Source of the DNA: Amphritea opalescens
Lineage (GTDB): Bacteria; Pseudomonadota; Gammaproteobacteria; Pseudomonadales; Balneatricaceae
Assembly (NCBI RefSeq): GCF_003957515.1
Contig: NZ_RQXW01000007.1
Location: forward strand, 124,001-188,000
Length of the DNA stretch: 64,000 nucleotides
Direction: 5' to 3'
In this document: piece by piece, positions 1 through 9,123 of the stretch
Layout: every line of letters starts with the position of its first letter
Position numbering within the stretch: the stretch's first letter is position 1
Notes under the pieces: generated by a model
Seen by the model: the letters and a program-made list of their open reading frames with translations, nothing else
Database searches by the model: none
What the model was told of the DNA's origin: nothing
Position numbers and translations under genes: made by a program

Positions 1-1025
1 ATCGAATTAAAACTGTTGACGATTTTTTTGCCGCCAATCTCTAGTAGGATATCCCCAGGTAGCAGTCCCGCTTTGTGTGCCGGTCCATCGCGATAAATGC
101 CCGCAATAATCAGCCCTTTCGTATCTTTTAATCCGAACGACTCAGCCAGCTCAGGGGTGATTTCTTGGGCTTCAACACCCACCCAACCACGAATGACTCG
201 GCCATGGTCTATCAGATCTTGCATCACCTGTTTAGCTTGGTCCGAGGGGATCGCAAAGCCAATACCCTGAGACCCGCCTGAGCGGGTAAAGATTGCCGTA
301 TTAATACCGATCAGATTGCCTTCGGCATTAATCAGTGCGCCGCCAGAGTTGCCTGGATTGATAGCCGCATCGGTTTGAATAAAGTCTTCATAGGTGTTTA
401 GCCCTAATTGATTGCGGCCAGTGGCGCTGATAATGCCCATGGTAACGGTTTGGCCAACGCCAAAGGGGTTGCCGATTGCCAGAGCAACATCACCGACGCG
501 TAAATTAGCGGATGAGCTGACCGTAATGCTAGGTAGGTTTGTGAGGTTGATTTTAAGGACGGCTAGATCGGTATCCGGATCGTTGCCCACAACCGTTGCT
601 GTTGCCTCGCGACCATCCTTTAATGCCACCACGATACTGTCCGCACCGGAAATAACATGGTTATTCGTCGCAATGTAACCCTCAGGGCTGAGAATTACGC
701 CGGAACCTAGGCTCGATTGAATGCGCTCTTTATGGCCGGTTTTTGCATCATAATATTTACGGATGCTCGGATCGCTATAGATCTGTTTATTACTGCTTGG
801 CACGACTGTGCGGGTATAAATATTGACGACACTAGAGGCCGCATGCTCTACCGCATCGGCGTATGAAAATGGGCCGCGCATCTCCGTTGAAGGTGTGTCG
901 ACCTGACGGATCTGTACGGTATTAGTTTGGGGAGCAAACGTATCAGGTAGATAGATCAGCAACGCCACGGCGGCAAGTATCCCTGACAGGATAGGCCAAA
1001 CTAGAAAAGCAAAACGTTGAATCAA
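1..1025 (-). CDS. degS: DegS/AlgW-type periplasmic serine protease, partial (C-terminus beyond window)
   Basis: Membrane-anchored trypsin-like protease of the HtrA family. DegS/AlgW senses misfolded outer-membrane porins through its PDZ domain and cleaves the anti-sigma factor RseA/MucA to start the sigma-E envelope stress response. The visible 341 residues show an N-terminal hydrophobic anchor (about residues 4-22), a protease domain with the triad H123 (NNHV), D153 (DTDLAVL) and S227 (GNSGG), and the start of one PDZ domain (RGWVGVEAQEIT onwards), which runs off the left edge. The single uncleaved anchor favours DegS/AlgW over periplasmic DegP/DegQ. No ATG fits, so I chose the TTG at 1025-1023 because it places the anchor at the extreme N-terminus; the ribosome site is weak. 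The Nif3-like gene is divergent and ZapG lies nearby, as around degS/algW in other gammaproteobacteria. Confidence 0.9.
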   Translation of the reverse strand, partial: MIQRFAFLVWPILSGILAAVALLIYLPDTFAPQTNTVQIRQVDTPSTEMRGPFSYADAVEHAASSVVNIYTRTVVPSSNKQIYSDPSIRKYYDAKTGHKERIQSSLGSGVILSPEGYIATNNHVISGADSIVVALKDGREATATVVGNDPDTDLAVLKINLTNLPSITVSSSANLRVGDVALAIGNPFGVGQTVTMGIISATGRNQLGLNTYEDFIQTDAAINPGNSGGALINAEGNLIGINTAIFTRSGGSQGIGFAIPSDQAKQVMQDLIDHGRVIRGWVGVEAQEITPELAESFGLKDTKGLIIAGIYRDGPAHKAGLLPGDILLEIGGKKIVNSFNS

Positions 1026-1118
1026 TTAGAGATGCCTTTATAAACAGTGGTAAAGTTATTCAGTTGAATGGGAATTATACGGATAATAACGGGTTTTTGG
1101 GAAGATAAAGAAAAGATT

Positions 1119-1880
1119 ATGGCGGTATTACTGAAACAGTTAGTTAATTATTGTGATTCTTTGATGAGCCCTGAGAAATACAGGGATTATTGCCCAAATG
1201 GCCTACAGGTTGAAGGCCGTGCAGAGGTGCGTCGTATCGTCTCCGGTGTCACGGCTAGCCAGGCATTGTTGGATCGTGCGGTCGCTTTAGAGGCCGATCT
1301 GATTTTAGTTCACCATGGTTACTTCTGGAAAGGTGAGCCAGAGGTGATAACGGGGATGAAAAAACGCCGCTTACAAACACTGTTAAGCCATGATATCAGT
1401 CTACTCGCGTATCACCTTCCTTTGGATGGCCATCCTGAATTAGGCAATAATGCTTGTCTTGCAAAACAGTTAGGGTTGCACATTAGTGGAGGGTTAGAGC
1501 TTGCTAACCCGTTAAGCATTGGGCTGACTGGGCGTTTAGATACTCCGTTGACGGCGGCCGATTTTAGCCAGCAGATAGCCGCAGCGCTGGGGCGTGAAGT
1601 GCTTCACATCGATGGTGGGCCAGAATTGATTGAAACGGTCGGCTGGTGCACCGGTGCGGCACAGGGGTATATCGAAAAAGCGGCAGCTCTGGGCTTAGAT
1701 GCTTTTATTTCGGGCGAAATTTCCGAGCCGACGGTACATAGTGCGAGAGAGTTGGGTATTCATTATTTTGCTGCGGGTCATCACGCGACTGAACGATATG
1801 GTGTGCAAGCATTGGGTGAGAAGCTGGCAGCAGAATTTGATCTTGAACATCAGTTTGTCGATATCCATAACCCCGTGTGA
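1119..1880 (+). CDS. Nif3-like dinuclear metal centre protein (YbgI family)
   Basis: Nif3/YbgI family protein of 253 residues. These form toroidal hexamers with a two-metal site; the cellular role is uncertain (GTP cyclohydrolase I type 2-like by annotation, not proven for this protein). Metal-site signatures are visible: H65-H66 in LVHHGYFW, H99 and D103 in AYHLPLD, and the C-terminal GHHATERYG motif. The N-terminus with PNGLQVEG (residues 27-33) matches the family. An upstream in-frame ATG at 1068 would add 17 residues without family likeness, so I use the ATG at 1119. The gene is divergent from the DegS-like protease, an arrangement known from pseudomonads (algW next to a Nif3 gene), and ends at a strong bidirectional terminator. 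Confidence 0.88.
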   Translation: MAVLLKQLVNYCDSLMSPEKYRDYCPNGLQVEGRAEVRRIVSGVTASQALLDRAVALEADLILVHHGYFWKGEPEVITGMKKRRLQTLLSHDISLLAYHLPLDGHPELGNNACLAKQLGLHISGGLELANPLSIGLTGRLDTPLTAADFSQQIAAALGREVLHIDGGPELIETVGWCTGAAQGYIEKAAALGLDAFISGEISEPTVHSARELGIHYFAAGHHATERYGVQALGEKLAAEFDLEHQFVDIHNPV

Positions 1881-1930
1881 CGGTGCTATCAGTGTTAGGC
1901 ACCTGAAAGGTTAAAGATCGAGAGGTAAAA

Positions 1931-1954
1931 AAAAACCGGCCATGGCCGGTTTTT
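1931..1954. terminator. Bidirectional rho-independent terminator
   Basis: A perfect palindrome with a GC-rich core (ACCGGCCATGGCCGGT) flanked by A-run and T-run. It lies between the convergent ends of the Nif3-like gene and zapG, so it can stop transcription from both sides. Confidence 0.85.
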
Positions 1955-1991
1955 AGTTTATTAGACGGTGTTACTGTTAGTCTTTACTAGG

Positions 1992-2570
1992 CTAACTAGC
2001 TGGTTTTTTAACACTGTCACTGGTATGGGGAATCTGATCTTTCAAGATAGGAGGAATTACATCTTGGAGTTCCTCTTCCTCACTGTCTGATTTCTTTTTT
2101 AGACCGAACTTATCAGAGAGCGTACCTTCTTCATCGGCTTTCTTCGGTGCATAATCTCGAGGTGGCTCAATAACGACAGGCTCATCCTCTGGTTTGGCTG
2201 CTTCTGTCGGCTCGATGTCGTCCTTAGCTTCCTCGGGTTCCGTCTGAGGCTGCTCTTCAATTTGTGGCTTGGCATCACTGTTAAGCTTGTCAGGCGAGTG
2301 CACACCCATGCAGAGTGTTTCTGATCCCTGAGCGAGGTGCTGGTGAACCTGTTTGTAGCTTTCAGTCAGATTGTTGACGAGTTCAGCGGTTTTTTCGAAG
2401 TGACCGTTAATCTTTTCTTTGTAGTCACTTAAATCACGTTGCGCTTCATTGAGCTCATTCGTCAGTTTTTTCTGACTGGAAGTATCGCCAGAACGTCCCA
2501 TCAGGTAGCCAATAAGTGCTCCTGCTAACAGGGCTACAATACCAATAATCCAGACGCTATTCTCTTCCAC
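1992..2570 (-). CDS. zapG: ZapG/YhcB (DUF1043) inner-membrane division/envelope protein
   Basis: DUF1043 family protein of 192 residues. E. coli YhcB (ZapG) is an inner-membrane coiled-coil protein that links division, cell elongation and envelope biogenesis. Here one transmembrane segment (about residues 5-25, with the GALIGYLMGR signature) is followed by a helical coiled-coil region (about 30-85, KKLTNELNEAQRDL) and a long acidic Pro/Glu-rich tail (90-190) that is probably disordered. The tail makes it longer than the roughly 130-residue E. coli protein. Translation starts at GTG 2570-2568, preceded by a good AAGGAG box. In E. coli zapG is next to degQ-degS, which agrees with the protease gene here. 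Family call firm; exact role inferred. Confidence 0.85.
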   Translation of the reverse strand: MEENSVWIIGIVALLAGALIGYLMGRSGDTSSQKKLTNELNEAQRDLSDYKEKINGHFEKTAELVNNLTESYKQVHQHLAQGSETLCMGVHSPDKLNSDAKPQIEEQPQTEPEEAKDDIEPTEAAKPEDEPVVIEPPRDYAPKKADEEGTLSDKFGLKKKSDSEEEELQDVIPPILKDQIPHTSDSVKKPAS

Positions 2571-2651
2571 ATTAACTCCTTAAATGCACTGATTCATAGC
2601 TGAAGAATACCGCAATTATAGGATAAATCCTATGTTATTTTGGTGAGTGCC

Positions 2652-3401
2652 TTATTCCGGCTTAGTTGGGTTTGTGGCTTTCCATTGCTGGGCTTGTTGG
2701 CTTTTTTCGCTCAGATAATTCACTTGTTCTGCTAATACCGCGCATGCTTGTTCGGCATCATGTTGCTTTAACGCCTGCAGAATCCGTAGGTGTTGATCGG
2801 CCATCACTGAGCGTTCGCGAAAGCGAAAGGTGATCATATTGCTGATGGGTTGTAGCGCTTCTATGATGCTGACCATAATGAAACTGAGTAGAGGGTTGCC
2901 TGATGCTTCGGCGATTAAGCGATGAAAGCGGACATCTGAAGCGCAAAACTGCTCAGGTGTGAGCTGATCGTTTTGCTGCTTAGATAGCTCCTGTGCCAGT
3001 TCATCGAGCTGTGCTGTGGTGATCTGCGTGGCTGCTAATTGCAGGCAGTTAGTTTCCAGCAGTAGGCGGGTTTGATTGATATCCTCCAGCGAGAACGCAT
3101 CCATTCCTACTAATAGGGTGGTGGCACTGCTGAGTGCATCGCTCAGGTCGGCAGTGGAGGGGCGGTTGATAAAGGTACCGCCAGTAGGGCCTCGGCGAGA
3201 GCGAATTAAATTCTGCGCCGCCAAGCGTTTAAGGGCTTCTCGAATCGTCGGACGGGATACTTCATAGCGCAGCGCTAATTCCCCTTCAGTGGGTAAGCGG
3301 TCATCTGCTTTTAGAGAGCCATCCATAATGGCCTGACGAATCTGCTGTGCAATCTGGCTAGATAAACTGCGTTGAGCGATGGGGGCTATTTCTAAACTCA
3401 C
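2652..3401 (-). CDS. GntR-family transcriptional regulator, FadR/FCD subfamily
   Basis: One-component DNA-binding repressor/activator of 249 residues. The N-terminal winged helix-turn-helix (about residues 8-75) contains the typical GntR stretch from SSQIAQQIRQAIMDGSL to RPTIREALKRL. The C-terminal FCD ligand-binding domain (about 100-230) carries candidate metal/ligand residues D and H in ASDVRFHRLIAEASGNPLL. FCD regulators usually respond to carboxylic acids such as lactate, pyruvate, gluconate or acyl-CoA. The start is GTG at 3401-3399, with GGAGA about 8 bases upstream. No catabolic operon adjoins it, so the target and ligand cannot be named. The next gene upstream on the same strand (tsdA) is separated by about 470 bp. 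Confidence 0.85.
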   Translation of the reverse strand: MSLEIAPIAQRSLSSQIAQQIRQAIMDGSLKADDRLPTEGELALRYEVSRPTIREALKRLAAQNLIRSRRGPTGGTFINRPSTADLSDALSSATTLLVGMDAFSLEDINQTRLLLETNCLQLAATQITTAQLDELAQELSKQQNDQLTPEQFCASDVRFHRLIAEASGNPLLSFIMVSIIEALQPISNMITFRFRERSVMADQHLRILQALKQHDAEQACAVLAEQVNYLSEKSQQAQQWKATNPTKPE

Positions 3402-3869
3402 AGAGTCTCTCCTACTGTTGGTTGCATATCTCGATAGTATCCCATGGCTTCAAATTTGGATGGCAAAGCATGAACCGGACGGTTTGTGTGGCAGAATTTT
3501 GTTAAGAATAGCGCTGCCTTTGCAATCCTCGTTAGGATGGTATTAACCCGACAAATAGGCCTGCACAATCAATGAACGATTATTAATAGGCTTAGATTCT
3601 ATAGCATAGCTAAGTGCTGAAACAACCGCTTGGATCGCGTTAACCCCTAACGACAGTGGATATCGCCATGGGTGTGGCTTTCGGAGGTACATTAAGGATT
3701 TAACGCACAATATCAGAGTGTGATTGGTTGGGGTTCTTTCAAGTAGCAGATATTTAAGGCACAAAATTTTAAAACAGAAGATATTGAAGGGAGAGGCGCC
3801 CTCGAAAAACCAGATGCTGATCACATTCTCAGCGGGTCAGGGGAACGCCTCTATTTTTGTGTTTCAGTG
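3402..3869. other. Intergenic region between tsdA and the GntR regulator
   Basis: About 470 bp without a recognisable gene. It holds the GntR ribosome site next to 3402 and a long-armed inverted repeat (AGAGGCG at about 3790 with CGCCTCT at about 3847) downstream of tsdA that lacks a T-run. A 93-codon minus-strand reading frame (3543-3824) has no recognisable domain and no good ribosome site; its last 50 residues look more protein-like than the rest, so a decayed gene remnant cannot be excluded. Confidence 0.4.
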
Positions 3870-4793
3870 TTACTTCACACCCTGTCCTCTGAGTTCATTA
3901 TCGACCTCTTTGTTATAAAAGCACTGATGCTTATGGAAGGTTTCCGCTGTTTGCGCGATATTGCCGTTATATCGTGGATCTTGTGGCCGTTCGTGACTAT
4001 TCATGAAAGCGGCGACATCCCAAGCTTGCTGGTCTGTTAGACTATTGGGTTTGCCGAGCGGCATATTGGCTTTGATAAAGCCGGCAGCGGTATTAACACG
4101 GTGCATGCCGGCACCCCAATTAAAGGAATCCTTGCCCCATAATGGCGGAAAAGCGTAATGCCCATCTACTTGGGTGCCCGCGCCATTGTCGCCATGACAG
4201 ATGGCGCAATTATCTTGATAGACGACTTCTCCGCGGCTAACACTAGGAGCCTCTGCTGGAGTATCAAGCTTGGGATAACCACGCCCAGGCAGCGCTTGCC
4301 CAACGGGAGCGCCGGTTGATAGCCAGTAATGGTAGGTCACCAGTGCGGTGAGCTCTTTGCTGCCGAAAGGTGGAGGGGTGCCGTTCATACTGTAGGTAAA
4401 ACACCCTTGAATCCTTTCATCGATGGTATTGACGTGATCGTTCTTTTTTCGATAAGCCGGGTACATAGGAAATGCCCCCCACAATGGCGCGGCATTCGCT
4501 TTTCTGCCTTTGTTAATATGGCAGTTGGAGCAGTTTAGTTCATTGCCAACATACTTCCCGCGTAATTGCTGTGTATTGGTAAAGAGTGACTGCCCATAAC
4601 GTACCGCATCACCGAATGCATTATTGGGGATATCGGCCTCATTCGGCGACGTAAAGGTTACCGAACCTTCAGGCGCGGCGGGTAATTCAACCTGATAGTC
4701 TTTGTCAGCGGCGAAGGCTTGGCTAAGTGTAAGGGAGCTTAATAACACCGCGCCCAACTGCAACCTGAGTACGCGTAGATTGAGCTTTGGCAT
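3870..4793 (-). CDS. tsdA: TsdA-type dihaem cytochrome c, thiosulfate dehydrogenase
   Basis: Periplasmic dihaem cytochrome c of the TsdA family, which oxidises two thiosulfate to tetrathionate (reversible in some bacteria). From the ATG at 4793 it has a clean signal peptide (MPKLNLRVLRLQLGAVLL to AFA). In the longer frame, which begins with an ATG at 4838, haem 1 is C103-SN-C106-H107 and haem 2 is C211-AI-C214-H215. The diagnostic cysteine in ERIQGCF (C146) matches the unusual Cys axial ligand of TsdA haem 1, and M259 in KANMPLG fits a haem 2 ligand. The YVGNELNCSNCH and FPPLWG stretches are also TsdA-like. The 4838 start would put 15 extra residues before the signal peptide, so I prefer 4793, though neither has a strong ribosome site. 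It follows tsdB directly and is presumably co-transcribed. Confidence 0.85.
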   Translation of the reverse strand: MPKLNLRVLRLQLGAVLLSSLTLSQAFAADKDYQVELPAAPEGSVTFTSPNEADIPNNAFGDAVRYGQSLFTNTQQLRGKYVGNELNCSNCHINKGRKANAAPLWGAFPMYPAYRKKNDHVNTIDERIQGCFTYSMNGTPPPFGSKELTALVTYHYWLSTGAPVGQALPGRGYPKLDTPAEAPSVSRGEVVYQDNCAICHGDNGAGTQVDGHYAFPPLWGKDSFNWGAGMHRVNTAAGFIKANMPLGKPNSLTDQQAWDVAAFMNSHERPQDPRYNGNIAQTAETFHKHQCFYNKEVDNELRGQGVK

Positions 4794-4841
4794 TACTTTA
4801 ATGTTTATCTTTGTGTGCAACATAAAAACCACCAACATTTC

Positions 4842-5486
4842 TTAATGTTCGGTTACCGATAAGTTAGCTAAAAAGGCGCTAACGGCTTTTATTTCTGCCT
4901 CGCTGAGGCGCTGAGAAACACTCGCCATCAACTGATTAGGGTCATTACTACGTTGTCCCGAGCGCCAAGCGTTTAACTGTTGTTCTATATAACTGGCATG
5001 TTGGCCTGCGAGTGCCGGAAAGTTGGCACCAATGCCATTGGCGTTTGTACCATGGCAGGCGAAGCAGCTAGGGATATCATTCGCCCAGTTTCCCTCTTCG
5101 GCCAGTCGCTTGCCTGCTTGTATGAGGGGTTCATCAACGTTGGCGCTTGCGGGGGCCGGAGTGGGCATTTGAGCAAAATATGAAGAGACGGCGACAGCTT
5201 CCTCTTTTGTTAGTGCTTTAGCGATAGGCGACATCACCGGATTGTTTCGTTTGGCCGTGGTGAAATCTTCTAACTGCTTTTGCATATATTCAGGGTCTAA
5301 GCCTGCGAGTTTAGGGAAAGCGGCTTGAGCTTGACCAGCACCACTTGCACCATGGCAGATAGAACAGGCCATCGCGCCTTTACCATTGCCTTGCATCACG
5401 ATCGTCTGCCCTAAGTCATCGGCGAGGGCCATAGGGGATAGTGTCATTATGATCGTTAGCACAATGCTTTTATTGTGTATCAACAT
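4842..5486 (-). CDS. tsdB: TsdB-like dihaem cytochrome c (c4 type), electron partner of TsdA
   Basis: Secreted cytochrome c of 214 residues with two cytochrome-c4-like halves. The signal peptide covers residues 1-22 (cleavage after PMALA). Haem 1 is C41-SI-C44-H45 and haem 2 is C141-FA-C144-H145, each followed by GA.GA/GTNANG and a distal methionine region. In TsdBA systems (for example Pseudomonas stutzeri) the c4-like TsdB lies directly upstream of TsdA and accepts its electrons, passing them to the respiratory chain. Here it ends just before tsdA with essentially no spacer, which is why I call it TsdB rather than a free-standing cytochrome c4. A weak AGAAG ribosome site precedes the ATG. 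Confidence 0.82.
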   Translation of the reverse strand: MLIHNKSIVLTIIMTLSPMALADDLGQTIVMQGNGKGAMACSICHGASGAGQAQAAFPKLAGLDPEYMQKQLEDFTTAKRNNPVMSPIAKALTKEEAVAVSSYFAQMPTPAPASANVDEPLIQAGKRLAEEGNWANDIPSCFACHGTNANGIGANFPALAGQHASYIEQQLNAWRSGQRSNDPNQLMASVSQRLSEAEIKAVSAFLANLSVTEH

Positions 5487-5892
5487 AGACTTCTCTTCTT
5501 CTTGCGTTCATATAACTTAATTATAGTCTAAGTTTAAAAATAGCTATCTGCTGACCGGTGATTTATAGAAACAATTCCGAATTGCTTTTAGGGCGTGGTT
5601 TTATTGCATAAGACGAGGCAAACGGGGGCTTATAGAGAGTAGTTGTTCTTCTGTTATACCGTTATTATTATCGTTTGTAGATTAATTAGTTAATTTGTAA
5701 GACAAATGGAAATGGTGTAGATTCGCTTAGTTGGTTTATTCAAATAAACAGAGTATTTGCACTGATGTTTAGTCAGTTTTGGTTGAGCGTTGCGTAGATG
5801 TGCCCGCGGTATTCGCAAAAGACGTATCCATCAGGCTTTGTCCGATGCAAGACTTGTCGAAGAAATGATTAAAAGTAAAAGTGAGGTGAATT
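5487..5892. promoter_or_regulatory. Divergent promoter region between tsdBA and acuI
   Basis: About 405 bp, AT-rich, between divergent genes. On the minus strand a perfect TATAAT lies at 5525-5520, about 35 bases before the tsdB start, but its -35 element is poor. A GTGAGGTGA ribosome site precedes acuI. I see no RNA gene or convincing small open reading frame here. Confidence 0.4.
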
Positions 5893-6876
5893 ATGTTTAA
5901 TGCACTGGTATTAGAACAGGAAGAGGGGAAAACACTCTCTGCGGTAAAAACACTAGAACTCAGCGATCTGCCGGATGAAGATGTGCTGGTGGAAGTTAGT
6001 TACTCCTCACTGAATTATAAAGATGGCTTAGCGGTGACGGGCACGGGAAAAATTGTGCATAAGTTTCCAATGGTGCCGGGGATTGATCTTGCGGGAGTCG
6101 TTAAAGAGTCTCGCAGCCCAGATTATCAGCCTGGCGATCAGGTGATTATGACAGGTTGGAGTGTGGGTGAACGGTACTGGGGTGGTTATAGTCAGTTTGC
6201 GCGGATGAAACCCGAGTGGTTGGTTAAAATGCCAGCAGGAATGGATGCCGCTAAGGCGATGTCAATCGGTACGGCGGGGCTGACAGCGATGCTCTGCGTG
6301 ATGGCGCTGGAAGACGGCGGTATTACGCCTGATCGTGGTACTGTCGTGGTGACCGGTGCTGCCGGTGGTGTGGGTAGTGTTGCGGTGGCCATTTTGAGTC
6401 GGCTTGGTTATACCGTCGCGGCGGTTACCGGACGTGAGTCCACCCATGATTACCTGCGAGATTTAGGCGCTAACGAGATACTGACACGTGCCGAAATGGC
6501 TGAAGCTGCCCGTCCTCTTGAGAAGCAACGTTGGGCCGGTGGCATCGATACGGTCGGTGATACTATGCTGGCTCGGGTGCTGGCTGAAACCGATTATCGC
6601 GGTACGGTGGCGGCTTGTGGTCTAGCGGGTGGCTATAAGTTACCGACCACGGTGATGCCATTTATTTTGCGTAATGTCCGTTTGCAAGGGGTCGATTCGG
6701 TGATGTGTCCTGTCGATATCCGCACCGCCGCGTGGAATCGACTGCTGACCGACCTGCCTGATAATGCTTTGGGTGAGATTGCCAATGTGATTGGCTTATC
6801 CGATTTGCCTCAAGCGGCAGCAGATATTGTCGCCGGTAAAATTCAGGGACGTACTTTAGTCGACCCTAACAAGTAA
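5893..6876 (+). CDS. acuI: AcuI/YhdH-family acrylyl-CoA reductase (NADPH), MDR superfamily
   Basis: Zinc-free medium-chain dehydrogenase/reductase of 327 residues. AcuI reduces toxic acrylyl-CoA to propionyl-CoA with NADPH and is common in marine bacteria that handle DMSP or 3-hydroxypropionate; E. coli YhdH is the same family. The N-terminal GroES-like domain has the family signature SSLNYKDGLAVTG, followed by FPMVPGIDLAG. The Rossmann domain carries TGAAGGVGSVA (about residues 153-163) and the late segment ILRNVRLQGVDSVMCP is typical of AcuI/YhdH. The length is normal. It stands alone with its own terminator and no dddD/dddL-type gene adjoins it, so a DMSP role is inference only; general acryloyl-CoA detoxification is the safe call. 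Confidence 0.85.
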   Translation: MFNALVLEQEEGKTLSAVKTLELSDLPDEDVLVEVSYSSLNYKDGLAVTGTGKIVHKFPMVPGIDLAGVVKESRSPDYQPGDQVIMTGWSVGERYWGGYSQFARMKPEWLVKMPAGMDAAKAMSIGTAGLTAMLCVMALEDGGITPDRGTVVVTGAAGGVGSVAVAILSRLGYTVAAVTGRESTHDYLRDLGANEILTRAEMAEAARPLEKQRWAGGIDTVGDTMLARVLAETDYRGTVAACGLAGGYKLPTTVMPFILRNVRLQGVDSVMCPVDIRTAAWNRLLTDLPDNALGEIANVIGLSDLPQAAADIVAGKIQGRTLVDPNK

Positions 6877-6902
6877 GTTCTGTGGTTTGAACGATGAATA
6901 AT

Positions 6903-6930
6903 AAAAAGGAGGCCTCGGTCTCCTTTTTTA
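6903..6930 (+). terminator. Rho-independent terminator of acuI
   Basis: Stem AAAAAGGAG / CTCCTTTTT around a short loop, followed by T residues, directly after acuI. The reverse strand has an equivalent T-run, so it may also serve the convergent chemoreceptor gene. Confidence 0.75.
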
Positions 6931-6973
6931 TATTCAAAATAGCGCCTCTGACGAGGGACCAAACACAATACCG

Positions 6974-8860
6974 TTATTGTGTCTGAAAGGCTTGTTTTTG
7001 CATCTCGCTTTGCTGGTTGATATTGAGCCCTTTAGGCTCAAGGTTAAAGGTGTGGCAGTGCGCTTCATAATGTTTTTTTAGATCGGATTCGCCTAGTAGA
7101 TTACCGGGCTCATTACGATAAGACCCCGTCCCCTCTAGAACCGATCCTTGCCATTTTTGCTCAATATCCCTCCGTTCACTCTGCTGTTTAAACCAGTGAA
7201 TGAATCGATTGGCTTGGGCCAATAGGCGGTAGCTGGAAGCGTTGCTATTCACGACCATGGTGTAGAAAAAAGGTCGGGAGGCTAGGTTGCCAGGAATGAT
7301 CTCAATTTTATCGAACCAAGGGCTTGCTGGGTTTTTACATGCCCAGTAATAAATAGGTAGATCAATGCCGAAAGCATCAACAATGCCATCGGTTAGACAG
7401 TGGTGGATACGCGATTGATCCGAGTAGGCAATTAAATTATTGAGTCGGATGGTGCCGCCGGATTTTTTCTCGTTACTACTCCAGCGAATACCGAGATCTT
7501 CCAGAATCATTAAGCCTGCGGGATCATTAATCACACCAACGACCTTATCCTGTAGATCTTTGACGGAATTAATCCGACGGTCGCCTTTTCGGCGGGCAAG
7601 TACCCACGGAAGATAGGTGTAGGCTTCAGAGTAAGCGACGTTGTCATATTCTGCGGATGGCGGCAGTGCGCTGATAACAATATCGGCGGGTGGTTGTCCA
7701 AATTTTTCACCCGAGGTGAGCAGTTCTGTACACATATCCCACGGTGTTTCGATGAATTCGCACTCAACCCCGAGGTAGCGCGCAAATGCTAAGGCATAAT
7801 CAACATCGAGGCCCTTCAAAGGATCGCCTAGTTTCTCACGGAATGATAAGCCGACAAAGTTAGGTTCGATGGCCACTCGCAGTTTACCTCGGCGTAAAAT
7901 ATCGTCTAACTGATCATGCCCAGCGTCAGCCACGAGGTGTAATTTTTTGAGCGTATTATTGATCGCGAAAGAGGCTGAAGAGAGATCGGTACTGTGGATA
8001 TCTACTTTATCCAACCCCTGAGACATCTCTTCGACGACATGATTAATCAGTTCATTTTTGCTGCCGATGCGTTGCATTGTGCCGGTGCTCATTTCCAGCG
8101 TTTCAAAGATGACGGCGGTATTTTCCATAACCGCACTCAGCTCTGTGCCGATGGAATTAAAGAGCTCGGTTAATTGGCCCGTGGCCGATTGGATGACATC
8201 CACGAAGTTGGCTAGTTTATCGGTATTGGCGCGGCTGATATTCTGGAGATCTGTGTTAACCTGCGAGAAATCGAGTTGTTTGGCGGCCTGATGAGCTTGT
8301 TCTGTGGTGACGTTTGCGAGGCGTCTTACTTCATCGGCGACCACCGCAAAGCCTCGTCCATGCTCACCGGCGCGGGCGGCTTCAATGGAAGCGTTGAGCG
8401 CGAGTAGATTCACGCCTTTACCTATTCTTAGAATGCCATCCAGCACTTCATTAACATTACTCGACTTTTCTGAGAGGGAAAGGCTTATCTCCTCCAAGGA
8501 TTGATTGATCGAGGTGTTAACGTCCTGTACTTCAACCTCGATTTGTTGCTGTAACGAGTCAACAGTTGCGTTAGAGCTGTTGAGGTAGTTGTTGGCCACC
8601 GTTAATTCTGTATCGAGTTTATTGGCTCGCTGACTAATTTCGGAAAGAAAGTTCTCTTGGGCTTCAAGCGCTCTGAATACTTGTCGGGAGAGTTGGGCGG
8701 TCTGACCGCTAATCAGCTGTAATGCACGATAGAAACGTTTTTCATCGTCTGAAAAATATTGGTAGTCGATGGTCTCTGCGACCAGGGTGTCGATAGTAGG
8801 AATGTCTTTGTCTGGAGTCGTACTGTTTGATGTGCCAAATAGTTTACTAAATAGTGTCAT
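6974..8860 (-). CDS. Soluble methyl-accepting chemotaxis protein with C-terminal solute-binding (SBP_bac_3-like) domain
   Basis: A 628-residue protein with an unusual domain order. Residues 1-130 are hydrophilic and helical with no signal peptide or transmembrane segment. The chemoreceptor signalling tip is at about 140-185 ([39 protein letters not shown] region), with supporting helices to about 310. Residues about 320-575 form a periplasmic-binding-protein type 2 fold similar to amino-acid ABC transporter binding proteins ([20 protein letters not shown], then [20 protein letters not shown] and [11 protein letters not shown]). With no membrane span visible, the binding domain should be cytoplasmic, so the receptor may sense an internal amino-acid-like metabolite, the reverse of classical receptors. 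No chemotaxis genes adjoin it. The MCP tip is clear; the ligand and any effect on swimming are unknown. Confidence 0.85.
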   Translation of the reverse strand: MTLFSKLFGTSNSTTPDKDIPTIDTLVAETIDYQYFSDDEKRFYRALQLISGQTAQLSRQVFRALEAQENFLSEISQRANKLDTELTVANNYLNSSNATVDSLQQQIEVEVQDVNTSINQSLEEISLSLSEKSSNVNEVLDGILRIGKGVNLLALNASIEAARAGEHGRGFAVVADEVRRLANVTTEQAHQAAKQLDFSQVNTDLQNISRANTDKLANFVDVIQSATGQLTELFNSIGTELSAVMENTAVIFETLEMSTGTMQRIGSKNELINHVVEEMSQGLDKVDIHSTDLSSASFAINNTLKKLHLVADAGHDQLDDILRRGKLRVAIEPNFVGLSFREKLGDPLKGLDVDYALAFARYLGVECEFIETPWDMCTELLTSGEKFGQPPADIVISALPPSAEYDNVAYSEAYTYLPWVLARRKGDRRINSVKDLQDKVVGVINDPAGLMILEDLGIRWSSNEKKSGGTIRLNNLIAYSDQSRIHHCLTDGIVDAFGIDLPIYYWACKNPASPWFDKIEIIPGNLASRPFFYTMVVNSNASSYRLLAQANRFIHWFKQQSERRDIEQKWQGSVLEGTGSYRNEPGNLLGESDLKKHYEAHCHTFNLEPKGLNINQQSEMQKQAFQTQ

Positions 8861-9123
8861 TGCTCATTCCATCAGAGTACCGCATAAGCACTAGATACAA
8901 GCAAATCTTGTTCCATTTGAATATAAAGTTCATCTCAGGAATATAATAAGCGGTTGTGTTGAGCCCGGCTTGGCCCGTTGAGCCATTAACCTCAGCTCGT
9001 GGGGCCTGTGATATCGTGAGATTCAAATGCGAAGAGGCATGCAGTGGTGCGTTTTGCACCACTGTGAAGCCTTGTTGAAATATAAACGTGCAGAGCGTTT
9101 CTTATTGGATCGCAGTCAATGGG

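Noticed and set aside
3543-3824. A 93-codon minus-strand reading frame in the tsdA-GntR gap
   Set aside because: No domain, no ribosome site and an odd Cys/Leu-rich start. Only its last 50 residues look protein-like, so it is noted in the intergenic entry and not called.
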